From NCBI GenBank assembly GCA_000720995.1, contig JOEL01000088.1, positions 1 to 35,986 of the forward strand: 35,986 nucleotides of DNA. The letters are read 5' to 3'. The notes beneath the pieces are model-generated. The model saw only the letters and a list, made by a program, of their open reading frames with translations. It was not told where the DNA came from and did not search any database. Position numbers and translations under genes: made by a program. Within the stretch, counting starts at the first letter, position 1, and each line of letters starts with the position of its first letter. Shown here in pieces: positions 1 through 10,308 of this stretch. The stretch is from Streptomyces celluloflavus. Its GTDB lineage: Bacteria; Actinomycetota; Actinomycetes; Streptomycetales; Streptomycetaceae.

Positions 1-215
1 AGCCCACAACAAAGGCTGCAACACCTCAGCACCCTCCAGCACAGGCGCACCCACCACCCCCGCCAACACCTCATACGGATCCCACTCCACATAAGACCCC
101 AGCGCCCCCGCACACCGCGCAAAACACGCAGCAAACACCGGCGACTCCACCAACAACTCACGCCCCATACCAACCCACTGACTCCCCTGCCCCGGAAAAA
201 CGAACACCGTCTTCC
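1..215 (-). other. Start of a second AT segment with island-like composition
   Basis: From the [11 protein letters not shown] motif to the window edge the coding strand is G/T-rich (for example GTGTTGGCGGGGGTGGTG-type codons), like the gene B AT, while the KS upstream has the usual C-ending codons. The change falls at the first residues of the AT. The domain is cut by the edge, so its specificity motif is unseen. Confidence 0.55.
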
Positions 216-3200
216 CAGGACCACCGGTCGGCACAGCACCGACGGCGGCCGCGGCCTCCGGGCGGGTCTCGGCGACGGCCGCGAGACGCGCCGCGAGGGA
301 GTCGCGGTCGGCGCCGACGACGACGGCCCGGTGCGGGAAGAGACTGCGGGTGGTCACCAATGCCCGTGCCACCGCTGCGAGTTGGACGTCTGCCGGACCG
401 GCGAGGGCGAAGGCGCGAAGGCGGTCGGCCTGCGCGGCCAGGGCTTCGGGGCCGCGCGCGGAGAAGGTCCACGCGGTGACATCCAGGTCCGGCGAGAACA
501 GTGAGACCTCGGCGGCGGACTGCTCGCCGCGCGGGGACTCGGGTACGGGCTCGGACTCGGGCTCAGAGGTGAGCGCGGGCGGCTCCTCGACGATGACGTG
601 CGCGTTGGTGCCGCTGATACCGAAGCCGGAGATACCGGCGCGGCGCGGGGCGCCATCCGTCCGTGTCCAGGGCTGCGGCTCGGTGAGGAGCCGCACAGCG
701 CCCGAATCCCAGTCGATCTCCGGGGACCGCTCCTCGGCATGCAGCGTGCGCGGCAGCACACCGTGCCGCATCGCAAGGACCATCTTCATGATCCCCGCAA
801 CGCCTGCGGCGCCCTGCGCATGGCCGATGTTGGACTTGATGGAGCCGAGCCACAGCGGGCGTTCGGCGGGCCGGTCCTGACCGTAGGTGGCGAGCAGGGC
901 GCCCGCCTCGATGGGGTCGCCGAGTACGGTGCCCGTGCCATGCGCCTCGACGGCGTCGACGTCGCCGGTGCCGAGCCCGCCGGCGGCCAGGGCGACGCGG
1001 ATGACGCGCTGCTGGGCGGGGCCGTTGGGGGCGGTCAGGCCGTTGGAGGCGCCGTCCTGGTTGACGGCGGTGCCACGGACCAGGGCGAGCACGGGGTGAC
1101 CGTTGCGGCGGGCGTCGGACAGGCGCTCGACGGCCAGCATGGCGGCGCCCTCCCCCATGCCCATGCCGTCGGCGTCCGCCGAGAATGCCTTGCAGCGGCC
1201 GTTCTCGGCCAGCGCCAGGGAGGCACCGAACCCGAACGCGCCCGGGGTGGCCATCACCGTCACCCCGCCCGCGAGGGCGAGTTCGCACTCGCCGTTGCGC
1301 AGCGCCTGGGCGGCCAGGTGCAGCGCGACGAGCGAGGCCGAACAGGCGGTGTCGATGGTGAGGGATGGGCCTTCGAGACCCAAGGTGTACGAGACGCGGC
1401 CGGAGAGCACCGCGCCGCCATCGCTGACCGGGGTGTACGCCTGCTGGACCGCCTCGCCGCTGCCGCCGAGCAGCCCGCCGTACAGTTGCAGCCAGCCGCC
1501 CGCGAACACGCCGGTGCGGGAGCCCTTCAGGGTGGTCGGGTCGATGCCCGCGCGCTCGATGGCCTCCCAGCAGACCTCCAGGAGAAGACGCTGCTGCGGG
1601 TCCATGGCCAGGGCCTCGCGCGGGCCGATGCCGAAGAACGCCGGGTCGAAATCGGCGGCCTCATGGACGAATCCGCCCTCCTGGCCGTAGGCGGTGCGCA
1701 GGTCCCAGCCCCGGTACTCGGGGAACGGGGAGATGGCGTCGGTGCCGTCGGCGAGCAGCTGCCACAGCTGCTCGGGGCTGTTGAGGCCGCCGGGCAGGCG
1801 GCAGCCCATGCCGACGATGGCGATCGGGTCGTCCTGGTCCGCGATGGCGGCAGGGGAGGCGTGGGCGGGGACGGCCGACGGTGCTGCGGCGGCGAAGAGT
1901 TCACCGAGCAGATAGGACGTCAGCGCCGTGACGGACGGGTAGTCGAAGACGAGGGTGGAGGGCAGGCGGAGGTCTGTGGTCTCGCGCAGCCGGTTGCGCA
2001 GAGCCACCGCCATCACCGAGTCGAAGCCCATGTCGCGGAAGGCTTGCTCGGGGTCGACGTCCTCGGCGTCGGCATGGCCGAGCGCGGCGGCCGCCTCGGC
2101 GCGGACGGCCGCGAGCAGAGCGGCCTCGCGCTCGGCGGGCGGCAGCGCGGCGAGACGGCTGATCAACTCCGGCACCCCGACACCCGCTTCACCTGCATCG
2201 GCGTCCTGCGCTCCCGCCTCGTCGGAGAGGGCGCGGACGGCCTCGGGGAGCGCGGCGAGCAGCGGGCTCGGCCGGTGCAGGGTGAAGGTCGGGGCGAACC
2301 GGCTCCAGTCGATGTCGGCGACGGCGAGCAGCTCGTCCCCGTCGTCGAGCGCCTGGGCGAGCGCCTCGATGCCGCGCTCCGGGTCCATGAGGCGAAGACC
2401 GTATCGGCGCAGTTGCTCGCCGGCCTCGCCCGCGCCCATGCCGCCCCCGCCCCACAGGCCCCAGGCCAGCGAGGTGGCGGCAAGGCCCGCGGCGCGTCGC
2501 GACTCGGCGAGCGCGTCGAGGCCCGCGTTGGCGGCGGCGTACGCGGCCAGGGCGCCACTGCCCCAGGTGGCGGCGCCGGAGGAAAACAGTACGAAGGCGT
2601 CCAGGTCCAGGCCGCGTTCGGCCGTCAGCTCGTGCAGGTGCAGGGCGCCGCCGACCTTCGCGGCGAAGACGGCTTCCAGCTCGTCGCGAGTCAGGGTGGC
2701 GAGGGGCGCGCCGTGGCTGAGGCCGGCCGAGTGCACGACGGCGGAGACCGCGTGCCCGGTGGCGGCGATGCGGTCCAACAGGGCGGCGAGCGCCGGGCGT
2801 TCAGCGCTGTCACAGGCCACCACCTCGACGGCGGTGCCGCGGGCGGCAAGGTCTGCGGCCAGCACGGCGACGCCCGCGGCGGCGGGACCCGAGCGGCTGG
2901 TCAGGACGGTACGGGGGGCGCCGCGCCCGGCGAGGAGACGGGCGGTGCGGCCGCCGATCAGGCCGGTGCCGCCGGTGATCAGTGCGGTGCCGCGCGGGGT
3001 GTAGCGGGGCGCGGCCAGGGGGGACGGTGACGTCTCGGTGCGGGGTGCGCGTACCAGGCGGCGCACGTACGTGCCGGACGGGCGCAGCGCCACCTGGTCC
3101 TCGCCACCCGGCCCTTCGGCGAGTACGACGGCCATGCGGGAGGCGGCACGGGCATCGAAGTCCTCGGGCAGATCGATCAGGCCGCCCCACTGCTTCGGGT

Positions 3201-4143
3201 ATTCCAGGCCCGCGACCCGTCCGAGTGCCCAGACCTGGGCCTGCGCAAGGGCAGGCGCCTCGCCGGAGACGGCGACGGCACCGCGGGTCAGTGCCCACAG
3301 CGGCGCATCGAGGCCCGTGTCGGAGAGCGCCTGGACGAGACCGAGGGTGGCGTCGAGGCCACCTGAGACCAACGGGTGGGCGGGCAGCCCGGATTCGTCG
3401 AGGGCGAGCAGGGATACGACGCCCGCGAGCGGGCCGTCACCCGTGGTTGCGGCGTCGTGGGAGCGCAGGGCACCGACGAGGGTGGTGCGGTCGGCGGCGT
3501 CGATTTCCAGGACGCGGACGTCGGCGCCGTGTTCGCGCAGGGCGCGGGCGACTTCGGCAGCGGGGGCGGCCGACGACGGAGCGGTGACGAGCAGCCATCG
3601 CCCGGTCGGTTTCGCCGTGTTGGCCGGTTCGGCCAGGGGCTCCCAGATGATGCGGTAGCGCCAGTCGGCGACCAGGTCGCGGGGCACCGGATCAGGGAAC
3701 TTCGGCCAGTAGCGGCTGCACTGGAAGGCATACGTGGGCAGGCCGACGACCGCGCCGGTGCCGAGCACCGCCTTCCAGTCGACGGGCGCGCCCTGGACGT
3801 ATGCCTCGGCGAGCGAGGCGAGGAGACGGCCGTGACCGCCGTCCTCACGGCGCAGGGTGCCGACGGCGACCGGGGACCGTTCCTCAAGGCTGTCCGCGAT
3901 CGCCCCGGTCAGGACCGGGTGCGGGGAGACCTCCAGGAAGGTGCCGTGGCCGGTATCTGCCAGGGAGCGGACGGCACGGTCGAACTCGACCGTTTCGCGG
4001 AGGCTGGCGTACCAGTAGGCGGGGTCCAGCTCCGGGCCGGTCAGCACCTCACCGCTCATCGCGGAGATCATCGGGATCGACGCCTCGCGCGGGGCGATGC
4101 CGTCCAGGACCGACAGGATCTCCTCACGCAGGTCGTCGACCAC
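1..4143 (-). CDS. PKS gene E, main piece: AT'-KR-ACP / KS-AT (3' partial)
   Basis: The frame is open from the AT junction near 4141 to the window edge. It starts with the back half of an AT ([16 protein letters not shown]), then linker [16 protein letters not shown] (TGGTGLIG near 2975, FAAKVGGA Lys, [16 protein letters not shown] near 2545, A1 type), ACP (GFDSV, Ser codon 2017-2019) and a second KS (about 1840-590; TACSAS Cys codon 1342-1344, HGTGT near 935). A KS-AT linker and the start of an AT ([10 protein letters not shown] near 200) run off the left edge, so the extender choice and processing domains of this second module are outside. No DH or ER occurs in the complete module. Base composition changes at about 215, at the start of the last AT. 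GTG at 4143 sits at the junction and is not a natural start. Confidence 0.9.
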   Translation of the reverse strand, partial: MVDDLREEILSVLDGIAPREASIPMISAMSGEVLTGPELDPAYWYASLRETVEFDRAVRSLADTGHGTFLEVSPHPVLTGAIADSLEERSPVAVGTLRREDGGHGRLLASLAEAYVQGAPVDWKAVLGTGAVVGLPTYAFQCSRYWPKFPDPVPRDLVADWRYRIIWEPLAEPANTAKPTGRWLLVTAPSSAAPAAEVARALREHGADVRVLEIDAADRTTLVGALRSHDAATTGDGPLAGVVSLLALDESGLPAHPLVSGGLDATLGLVQALSDTGLDAPLWALTRGAVAVSGEAPALAQAQVWALGRVAGLEYPKQWGGLIDLPEDFDARAASRMAVVLAEGPGGEDQVALRPSGTYVRRLVRAPRTETSPSPLAAPRYTPRGTALITGGTGLIGGRTARLLAGRGAPRTVLTSRSGPAAAGVAVLAADLAARGTAVEVVACDSAERPALAALLDRIAATGHAVSAVVHSAGLSHGAPLATLTRDELEAVFAAKVGGALHLHELTAERGLDLDAFVLFSSGAATWGSGALAAYAAANAGLDALAESRRAAGLAATSLAWGLWGGGGMGAGEAGEQLRRYGLRLMDPERGIEALAQALDDGDELLAVADIDWSRFAPTFTLHRPSPLLAALPEAVRALSDEAGAQDADAGEAGVGVPELISRLAALPPAEREAALLAAVRAEAAAALGHADAEDVDPEQAFRDMGFDSVMAVALRNRLRETTDLRLPSTLVFDYPSVTALTSYLLGELFAAAAPSAVPAHASPAAIADQDDPIAIVGMGCRLPGGLNSPEQLWQLLADGTDAISPFPEYRGWDLRTAYGQEGGFVHEAADFDPAFFGIGPREALAMDPQQRLLLEVCWEAIERAGIDPTTLKGSRTGVFAGGWLQLYGGLLGGSGEAVQQAYTPVSDGGAVLSGRVSYTLGLEGPSLTIDTACSASLVALHLAAQALRNGECELALAGGVTVMATPGAFGFGASLALAENGRCKAFSADADGMGMGEGAAMLAVERLSDARRNGHPVLALVRGTAVNQDGASNGLTAPNGPAQQRVIRVALAAGGLGTGDVDAVEAHGTGTVLGDPIEAGALLATYGQDRPAERPLWLGSIKSNIGHAQGAAGVAGIMKMVLAMRHGVLPRTLHAEERSPEIDWDSGAVRLLTEPQPWTRTDGAPRRAGISGFGISGTNAHVIVEEPPALTSEPESEPVPESPRGEQSAAEVSLFSPDLDVTAWTFSARGPEALAAQADRLRAFALAGPADVQLAAVARALVTTRSLFPHRAVVVGADRDSLAARLAAVAETRPEAAAAVGAVPTGGPGKTVFVFPGQGSQWVGMGRELLVESPVFAACFARCAGALGSYVEWDPYEVLAGVVGAPVLEGAEVLQPLLWA

Positions 4144-4412
4144 ACCGCGGCCAACGACACCATCACCGCCCACAGCGCGGGCTGCACCACATCCGCAGCC
4201 TCGAACCCATGACGACCGGCGAGCACATCCTCCAACTCCCAGTCCACGAAAGGCTTCAACGCCGCCGCACACTCCCCGAGTCGAGCCGCGAACACCGGCG
4301 AGACTTCTGCCAGCTCACGACCCATCCCCACCCACTGACTCCCCTGCCCCGGGAACACGAACACCGTCCGGCCCACACCACCCGGCGGCACCGTCCCCGT
4401 CACCACGTTCGC
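3930..4412 (-). repeat. Methylmalonyl AT core, copy 6 (two broken junctions; gene E module 1)
   Basis: The upstream junction at PAANVVTG (near 4410) is in frame; the downstream junction VSLAAVW to VDDLREEI (near 4141) is out of frame. Only about 270 nt of the front half remain, without GHSQG or YASHS. Confidence 0.85.
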
Positions 4413-5975
4413 CGCAGGCGCCTGTTCGGCGAGGCCGGAGGCGGAGCGGCCGGAGACCGCCCACGGGACGGTGACCGTTCCGGTGAGGACCGACGCCGCG
4501 GCGGCCGGGGCGACGGTTGCGGTGTCGGACGCGCCGTCCGCGGTCTCCCCGTCCTGATCCGCCTCCGCATCCGCGACGAGCGCCGCGGCGATGGGGGCCT
4601 CTTCGAGGATGAGGTGGACGTTGGTGCCGCTGATGCCGAAGGCGGAGACGCCGGCGCGGCGTGGCTGCTCGCCGCCCGCGGGCCAGGGCACCGGCTCCTG
4701 AAGGAGCTCCACGTGGCCCGCCGACCAGTCCACGTGCGGGGACGCCTCCTCGGCGTGCAGTGTCCGCGGCAGCAGCCCGTGTTGCAGGGCGAGGACCATC
4801 TTGATGACTCCGGCCACACCCGCCGCCTGCTGTGCGTGCCCGATGTTCGACTTGATCGAGCCGAGCCACAGCGGCCGGTCCGCCGGGTGCCCCTGCCCGT
4901 AGGTGGCGAGGAGCGCCTGCGCCTCGATCGGGTCGCCCAGGGTCGTCCCGGTGCCGTGCGCCTCGACGACGTCCACATCACCGGTCGTGAGGCGGGCGTT
5001 GGCGAGGGCCGCGCGGATGGCGCGTTGCTGGGCGGGGCCGTTGGGCGCGGAGAGGCCGTTGGAGGCGCCGTCCTGGTTGACGGCGCTGCCCGCGAGCACG
5101 GCAAGGACCCGGTGCCCGCTGCGGCGCGCGTCGGCAAGGCGCTCAAGGACGATCATGCCGGAGCCCTCGGCGATGCCCATGCCGTCGGCGTCCGCCCCGA
5201 ATGCCTTGCAGCGGCCGTCCGCCGCGAGCGCGCCCTGCTGCGAAAAGCCCACGAACTCGCCGGGGTTGGCCATCACGGTGACCCCACCCGCAAGGGCGAG
5301 CGTGCACTCCCCCGCGCGCAGCGCCTGCGCCGCCAGGTGGATCGCCACCAGCGACGAGGAGCAGGCGGTGTCCACGGATACGGCCGGTCCGGTCAGCCCC
5401 AGGGCGTAGGAGACGCGGCCGGAGAGCACGCTCATCGCCGTGCCCGTGATCAGGTGTGCCTCCGAGCCCGACAGGTCGCCGCCGGATGTGGCGTAGCCGG
5501 AAGGCGCGGCGCCCGCGAACACACCGGTGGCGGTTCCGTGCAGGCAGGACGGGTCGATGCCCGCCTGCTCGACGGCCTCCCAGCAGGTCTCCAGAAGGAG
5601 GCGCTGCTGCGGGTCCATGGCCAGGGCCTCGCGGGGGCTGATGCCGAAGAACGCGGCGTCGAAGTCGGCAGCTCCGGAGAGGAATCCCCCCTGTGTGACG
5701 TCGCTGGTGTGGGGGGCGTCCGGGTCGGGGTCGAAGAGGGCGTCGAGGTCCCAGCCCCGGTCGTCGGGGAACCCGGAGACCGCGTCCCCGCCGGAGGTCA
5801 GCAGCTCCCACAACTCCTCCGGGCCGCGCACCCCGCCCGGGAAGCGGCAGCCCATGCCGACTATCGCGATCGGCTCCCGCTCCCGCTCCGACACCTCGCG
5901 CAACCGCGCCCGCGTCTGGCGGAGCTTGGCGGTGGTCTGCTTGAGGTAGTCGAGGAGTCTGTCCTCGTTCTGCAT
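4068..5975 (-). CDS. PKS gene E, N-terminal piece: docking-KS-AT' (frameshifted)
   Basis: ATG at 5975 was chosen over the frame's longer extension to 6098 because GAAGGA lies 10 nt upstream and the product opens with a docking coiled coil ([17 protein letters not shown]). KS follows (Cys codon 5361-5363, HGTGT near 4960, KSNIGH near 4845). After [13 protein letters not shown] the sequence joins in frame to PAANVVTG, dropping about 55 residues of KS-AT linker compared with gene D module 3. The AT front (GQGSQ near 4335) runs to VSLAAVW and then, at about 4141, joins out of frame to VDDLREEI. About 119 AT residues are missing, including both GHSQG and YASH. The remaining codons to 4068 are out of frame. 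The gene continues as 1-4143. Domain identity is certain; whether the break is biological is not. Confidence 0.85.
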   Translation of the reverse strand: MQNEDRLLDYLKQTTAKLRQTRARLREVSEREREPIAIVGMGCRFPGGVRGPEELWELLTSGGDAVSGFPDDRGWDLDALFDPDPDAPHTSDVTQGGFLSGAADFDAAFFGISPREALAMDPQQRLLLETCWEAVEQAGIDPSCLHGTATGVFAGAAPSGYATSGGDLSGSEAHLITGTAMSVLSGRVSYALGLTGPAVSVDTACSSSLVAIHLAAQALRAGECTLALAGGVTVMANPGEFVGFSQQGALAADGRCKAFGADADGMGIAEGSGMIVLERLADARRSGHRVLAVLAGSAVNQDGASNGLSAPNGPAQQRAIRAALANARLTTGDVDVVEAHGTGTTLGDPIEAQALLATYGQGHPADRPLWLGSIKSNIGHAQQAAGVAGVIKMVLALQHGLLPRTLHAEEASPHVDWSAGHVELLQEPVPWPAGGEQPRRAGVSAFGISGTNVHLILEEAPIAAALVADAEADQDGETADGASDTATVAPAAAASVLTGTVTVPWAVSGRSASGLAEQAPAANVVTGTVPPGGVGRTVFVFPGQGSQWVGMGRELAEVSPVFAARLGECAAALKPFVDWELEDVLAGRHGFEAADVVQPALWAVMVSLAAVWSTTCVRRSCRSWTASPRARRRSR

Positions 5976-5985
5976 CGTCGTTACA

Positions 5986-5991
5986 TCCTTC
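5986..5991 (-). promoter_or_regulatory. Ribosome binding site, gene E
   Basis: GAAGGA 10 nt before ATG at 5975, in the 70-nt gap after gene C. It supports 5975 rather than the longer open frame to 6098. Confidence 0.65.
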
Positions 5992-6045
5992 GACCGGGGC
6001 TGGTGTGGCCGTGGGGCTTGGTTCCGGGGGTTTTGCGGGGCGGGA

Positions 6046-8565
6046 TCAGTCGAGGTAGGGGTCGTGGAGCTCGTCTTCGAGGAGCGCGAACATCTCATCG
6101 GCGGTGGCCCCCTTGAGACCGCTCTCCGCTTCCGGGGCGGTGGACGGGCGGGCGCGGAAGCGCTGCGTCAGAGCCTCCAGGCGGGCGACGATCTCGGCGC
6201 GGGCGGTCTCGTCCGACGCGGTGAGCCCGGCGGCAAGCCGATCGAACTCATCCAACACGGCTGTGTGGCCGACAAGTTCACGCCCCGACACCTCTTCGAG
6301 CAGGAAGTCGGCGAGCGCTGCCGGGCTCGGGTAGTCGAAGACGACGGTGGCGGGCAGACGCACACCGCAGGCGCCGTTGAGCCGGTTGCGCAGCTCGACC
6401 GCCGTCAGCGAGTCGAAGCCGAGCTCGCGGAACGCGCGGGCCGGCAGCACCTCGTCGACGGAGGCGTGACCGAGGACGGCGGCGGCGTGCGCGCGCACCA
6501 GGTCGGTGGCCAGACGGCGGCGCTCGGCGGGCGGGGCGGCGGCGAGGGACTTGACCCACTCGCTGCCCTGGCCGCCGGATCCGGCGCCGTCGGCATCCGT
6601 CCCCGACTGCTCCTGCGCCTCGGGGATCGTGTCAAGGAGCGGCCGGGGCCTGGCCGCGCTGAACACCGGCGCGAACTTCTCCCACTCCACATTGGCGATG
6701 GCGAGGAACGTCTCGTCGTCCGCGAGTGTCTGGCCGAGGGCGGCCAGTGCGCGGTCGGTGTCGAGGAAGTTCATGCCCTGGCGCAGCAGCCGGTGCGGGG
6801 TGACCCGGCCGGGGCTCTGGTCCATCGTCGCGTCGACGGCGTCCCAGTCGCGGGTGTTCCACACACCCCAGGCGATCGAGGTGCCGGGCAGGCCGCGGGC
6901 CCGCCGGTCCTCCGCCAGCGCATCGAGATACGAGTTCCCGGCCGCGTAAGCGCCGTGGTCGTTGCTGCCCCACGTCGCCGAGATCGACGAGAACATCACG
7001 AACTCGTCCAGATCGAGCCCGGCGGTGGCCTGGTCCAGGTTTTCGGCGCCGCCCGCCTTCGCGGCCAGCGCGTAGGCGAGGCCGTCGAGGTCGGTGTCCT
7101 CCACCCGCATCAGGTAGGGGGCGTTGGCCGAGTGCAGCACCGTGGAGAGGCCGGGACCGGTCCGCTCGATGCGGTCGACCAGGCCCGCGACCTGGGCGCG
7201 GTCTCCGGTGTCGCAGCACAGCACCTCGACGGCCGATCCGGCCGCCGCCGCGGCGGCCGCGATGCCGGGCACGCCGGGCGCGGCAGGCCCCGATCGACTG
7301 GTCAGGACGGTGCGGGGGGCGCCATGCTCGGCGAGCCAGGGCGCCACGCGGGCACCGATGGAGCCGGTGCCACCGGTCAGCAGCACGGTGCCGCGCGCCT
7401 GCCAGGGCGTGCCGCCCGCGGGGCGCGGCTCGGCGCGCACCAGACGGCGGACCAGGGTGCCGGTCGCACGCAGCGCGAGCTGGTCCTCGCGGCCGTCGGC
7501 GAGGGCCGCGGCGAGCCGAGCAGCGGTGCGGTCGTCCCAGGCTCCGGAAGCCGGAAGATCGATCAAGCCACCCCAACGCTCGGAGTGTTCAAGCCCGACG
7601 GCCCGGCCGAGGCCCCAGAGCTGCGCCTGCACGGGACTGGTCGTCACCTCGTCCGGTCCGGTCTGCACCGCGCCCCGGGTGACGATCCAGAGCGGAGCGT
7701 CGATCCCCGCCTTGCCGAGCGCCTGTACCAGGGCCAGCGTGTCGGCGGTGCTGCGCGGCACCCACGGGTGGCGTGCGTCCGGGGACTCGTCGAAAGCCAG
7801 CAGGGACAGGACGCCCGCCAGGCTCCCGGCGTCGTCGAACCGGTCGAGCCCGGCCGGGTCGGCGAGGGTGCGGACCGTGGCGCCGTGCGCGGTCAGGGCG
7901 TCAGCGAAGACCGCGGCATCCGGGGCATCGCCGACCAGCAGCCAGGTGCCGGACAGCGCTGCCGCGACGGCCTCGAACCGGGGGTGGGGCTGCCATGTGA
8001 TGCGGTAGCGCCAGTCGGCGACCCCATCGCTTTCGATGACGGGCAGTTCGGGCCAGAAGCGCCGGCGCTGGAAAGCGTAGGTGGGGAGTCCTACGGTGCG
8101 GGCGGTGGTGGGGAGGACGGTGGTCCAGTCGACGGATACGCCCTGGACGTATGCCTCGGCGAACGACGTCAGAAGCCGCTCGGCCCCGCCGTCCTCGCGG
8201 CGCAGGGTGCCGACGGCGACCGGGGACCGTTCCTCAAGGCTGTCCGCGATAGCGGTGGTCAGGACCGGGTGCGGCGAGACCTCTATATACGTGCCGTGCC
8301 CCTTCTCCGCGAGGACGCGGACGGCACGATCGAACTCGACCGTTTCGCGCAGGCTGGCGTACCAGTAGGCGGGATCCAGCTCCGGACCGGCCAGCACCTC
8401 ACCGCTCATCGCGGAGATCATCGGGATCGACGCCTCGCGCGGGGCGATGCCGTCCAGGACCGACAGGATCTCCTCACGCAGGTCGTCGACGAGACAGGAT
8501 CCCGGCGACGGCGGCAGCAGCGATCTCCCCCTGCGAGTGACCCACCACCGCATCCGGCTGAACAC
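6046..8565 (-). CDS. PKS gene C, C-terminal piece: AT'-KR(A2)-ACP-docking
   Basis: An 839-residue frame whose first ~28 residues (down to about 8488) are out of frame; genuine PKS sequence begins at VDDLREEI in the back half of an AT. It continues with the post-AT linker ([14 protein letters not shown]), KR (about 182-620; TGGTGSIG near 7370, Lys in [17 protein letters not shown] near 6955, A2 type), ACP (GFDSL near 6415) and a C-terminal docking tail (about 770-839, ending [17 protein letters not shown]). No dimerization element precedes the KR. The frame equals that of the KS piece 8836-10308, so the two junctions together cancel in frame. TGA at 6046-6048; gene E starts 70 nt further on. 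The KR is strikingly similar to that of gene D module 2, suggesting duplication. Confidence 0.9.
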   Translation of the reverse strand: MFSRMRWWVTRRGRSLLPPSPGSCLVDDLREEILSVLDGIAPREASIPMISAMSGEVLAGPELDPAYWYASLRETVEFDRAVRVLAEKGHGTYIEVSPHPVLTTAIADSLEERSPVAVGTLRREDGGAERLLTSFAEAYVQGVSVDWTTVLPTTARTVGLPTYAFQRRRFWPELPVIESDGVADWRYRITWQPHPRFEAVAAALSGTWLLVGDAPDAAVFADALTAHGATVRTLADPAGLDRFDDAGSLAGVLSLLAFDESPDARHPWVPRSTADTLALVQALGKAGIDAPLWIVTRGAVQTGPDEVTTSPVQAQLWGLGRAVGLEHSERWGGLIDLPASGAWDDRTAARLAAALADGREDQLALRATGTLVRRLVRAEPRPAGGTPWQARGTVLLTGGTGSIGARVAPWLAEHGAPRTVLTSRSGPAAPGVPGIAAAAAAAGSAVEVLCCDTGDRAQVAGLVDRIERTGPGLSTVLHSANAPYLMRVEDTDLDGLAYALAAKAGGAENLDQATAGLDLDEFVMFSSISATWGSNDHGAYAAGNSYLDALAEDRRARGLPGTSIAWGVWNTRDWDAVDATMDQSPGRVTPHRLLRQGMNFLDTDRALAALGQTLADDETFLAIANVEWEKFAPVFSAARPRPLLDTIPEAQEQSGTDADGAGSGGQGSEWVKSLAAAPPAERRRLATDLVRAHAAAVLGHASVDEVLPARAFRELGFDSLTAVELRNRLNGACGVRLPATVVFDYPSPAALADFLLEEVSGRELVGHTAVLDEFDRLAAGLTASDETARAEIVARLEALTQRFRARPSTAPEAESGLKGATADEMFALLEDELHDPYLD
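6620..7735 (-). repeat. A2-type KR, copy 2 (gene C)
   Basis: Partner of the gene D module 2 KR. Shared features are [17 protein letters not shown] and [21 protein letters not shown]. Differences are scattered, so this is an older duplication or conversion than the AT cores. Confidence 0.8.
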
Positions 8566-8855
8566 CGGCCGCCTGCCAGACGGCAGCCAACGACACCATC
8601 ACCGCCCACAGCGCAGGCTGCACCACATCCGCAGCCTCAAACCCATGACGACCGGCGAGCACATCCTCCAACTCCCAGTCCACATACGGCTCAAGGGCAG
8701 CCGCGCACTCCGCGAGCCGAGCCGCGAACACCGGCGAAACCTCCACCAGCTCACACCCCATCCCCACCCACTGACTCCCCTGCCCCGGGAACACGAACAC
8801 CGTCCGGCCCACACCACCCGGCGGCACCGTCCCCGTCACCACGTTCGCCGCAGGC
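8270..8855 (-). repeat. Methylmalonyl AT core, copy 5 (two broken junctions; gene C)
   Basis: The upstream end joins the KS tail directly at PAANVVTG (near 8855), and ILSL joins VDDLREEI near 8487. Both junctions change frame. GHSQG is kept and YASHS is lost. Confidence 0.85.
8474..8842 (-). CDS. PKS gene C, AT N-terminal fragment
   Basis: 122 codons. It holds the front half of a methylmalonyl-type [12 protein letters not shown] near 8780, the [14 protein letters not shown] region, and [17 protein letters not shown] with the catalytic Ser near 8535. The last residues (RRRPA) are out of frame: the sequence jumps from the ILSL codons to the GTC-GAC-GAC codons of VDDLREEI at about 8487, losing about 91 residues including the YASH segment. 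The GTG/ATG available at 8842 is inside the AT and not a true start; this is an internal fragment of gene C, not an independent gene. Confidence 0.6.
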   Translation of the reverse strand: MVTGTVPPGGVGRTVFVFPGQGSQWVGMGCELVEVSPVFAARLAECAAALEPYVDWELEDVLAGRHGFEAADVVQPALWAVMVSLAAVWQAAGVQPDAVVGHSQGEIAAAAVAGILSRRRPA

Positions 8856-10308
8856 CCCCGGGCTTCGGCGCGGCTTCCGTCCCCGGCTCCGTCGCCTCCT
8901 CCAGGATCACGTGCACGTTCGTGCCGCTGACCCCGAAAGCCGACACCCCGGCACGCCGCATCCGCTCACCCGCCGCCCACTCCACCGGCTCTCGAAGCAG
9001 CTTCACGTTCCCTGCCGACCAGTCCACGTGGGGCGTCGGCTCCTGCGCGTACAGGCTCTTCGGCAGCAGCCCGTGCTCCAGGGCGAGAACCATCTTGATG
9101 ACGCCCGCGACGCCACCCGCGCACTGCGCGTGCCCGATGTTGGACTTCACGGAGCCGAGCCACAGAGGCGACTCCGCGTCCGGCCGCTCCTGCCCGTAGG
9201 TGGCCAGCAGCGCCTGCGCCTCGATCGGGTCGCCCAGGGTCGTCCCCGTGCCGTGGGCCTCCACGGCGTCGATGTCGGCCGCCGCGAGCTGCGCGTTGGC
9301 AAGGGCGGCGCGGATCACGCGGCGCTGTGAGGGCCCGTTCGGGGCGGTCAGGCCGTTCGATGCGCCGTCCTGGTTCGCCGCCGTGCCGCGGATGACGGCG
9401 AGCACCTGATGTCCGTTGCGGCGCGCGTCCGAGAGGCGTTCGAGTACGAGCATCCCCGCGCCCTCGGCCCAGCCGATGCCGTCCGCATCGGCCGAGAACG
9501 CCTTGCAGCGGCCGCTGGAGCCCATGCCGCCCTGCTCGGAGAACTCCATGAACGAGCCGGGCGTGACCATCACTGCCGCGCCGCCCGCAAGGGCCATCGA
9601 GCACTCACCGGCACGCAGCGCCTGCACCGCCTGATGCAGCGCGACCAGCGAGGACGAGCAGGCCGTGTCCACGGTCACGGCCGGTCCCGTCAGGCCGAGC
9701 ACGTACGAGATGCGGCCGGACGCGACCGCCGTGAGGCTGCCCGTCAGGAGGTATCCGGCGGACTCGGCACCGGAACCGCCGAGCACCGCGTCGTAGCCGG
9801 AGCTGTTGGCGCCGACGAACACACCGGTGTCGGACTCGTGCAGGCCGGTCGGGTCGAGCCCGGCGCGCTCCAGGGCTTCCCAGGCGGTCTCCAGGAGAAG
9901 GCGCTGCTGCGGGTCCATGGCCAACGCCTCGCGCGGGCTGATGCCGAAGAAGGAGGCGTCGAAGTCGGCCGCGTCGTGGACGAATCCGCCCTGGCGGGCG
10001 TAGGCGTCGCCGCCGTACTGGGCCTCGAAGGCGTCCCAGCCGCGGTCGGTGGGGAAGCCGCCGACGGCGTCGGTCCCGGCGGTCAGCAGATCCCAGAACG
10101 ACTCGGGGCCCGTGACACCACCCGGGTAGCGGCACCCCATCCCGATGATGGCGACCGGCTCGCGCTTGCCGGCTTCGAGCTGCTGGACCCGCTTGCGGGT
10201 GCGGAAGAGGTCGGCGGCGAGCTTCTTCAGGGTGTTGAGGAGTTCCTTGTCCCCGGCTCCTGCTCCGGCTTCGGCCCCCGGCCCGGTCTGCGTACCAGTG
10301 GTCATCAC
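8836..10308 (-). CDS. PKS gene C, N-terminal piece: docking-KS
   Basis: The start is GTG at 10308, overlapping the gene D stop by 4 nt, with AAGGAA 11 nt upstream; ATG at 10305 is an alternative. After a short Gly/Ala-rich lead comes a docking helix ([16 protein letters not shown]) and a KS (about 48-470) with the Cys codon near 9659, HGTGT near 9235 and KSNIGH near 9140. The frame ends as KPGGLRRTW and stop at 8836. The sequence there joins directly to PAANVVTG of the AT block in another frame, so most of the KS-AT linker (roughly 75-80 residues compared with gene D module 3) is missing. This is the first of two frame changes in this gene; the AT and KR-ACP pieces continue at 8474-8842 and 6046-8565. 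I infer one original single-module PKS gene spanning 6046-10308. Confidence 0.85.
   Translation of the reverse strand: MMTTGTQTGPGAEAGAGAGDKELLNTLKKLAADLFRTRKRVQQLEAGKREPVAIIGMGCRYPGGVTGPESFWDLLTAGTDAVGGFPTDRGWDAFEAQYGGDAYARQGGFVHDAADFDASFFGISPREALAMDPQQRLLLETAWEALERAGLDPTGLHESDTGVFVGANSSGYDAVLGGSGAESAGYLLTGSLTAVASGRISYVLGLTGPAVTVDTACSSSLVALHQAVQALRAGECSMALAGGAAVMVTPGSFMEFSEQGGMGSSGRCKAFSADADGIGWAEGAGMLVLERLSDARRNGHQVLAVIRGTAANQDGASNGLTAPNGPSQRRVIRAALANAQLAAADIDAVEAHGTGTTLGDPIEAQALLATYGQERPDAESPLWLGSVKSNIGHAQCAGGVAGVIKMVLALEHGLLPKSLYAQEPTPHVDWSAGNVKLLREPVEWAAGERMRRAGVSAFGVSGTNVHVILEEATEPGTEAAPKPGGLRRTW

Noticed and set aside
598-3030. Long plus-strand open frames (also 3801-6116, 6064-9330, 13203-18125, 18270-19730, 30470-32965)
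   Set aside because: They lie opposite well-supported PKS domains, are rich in Arg, Gly, His and Ala, show no recognisable domain, and arise from the codon-position bias of GC-rich DNA.
5976-6098. Extension of gene E to 6098
   Set aside because: The extra residues overlap gene C and resemble no docking domain; ATG at 5975 has a good ribosome site.
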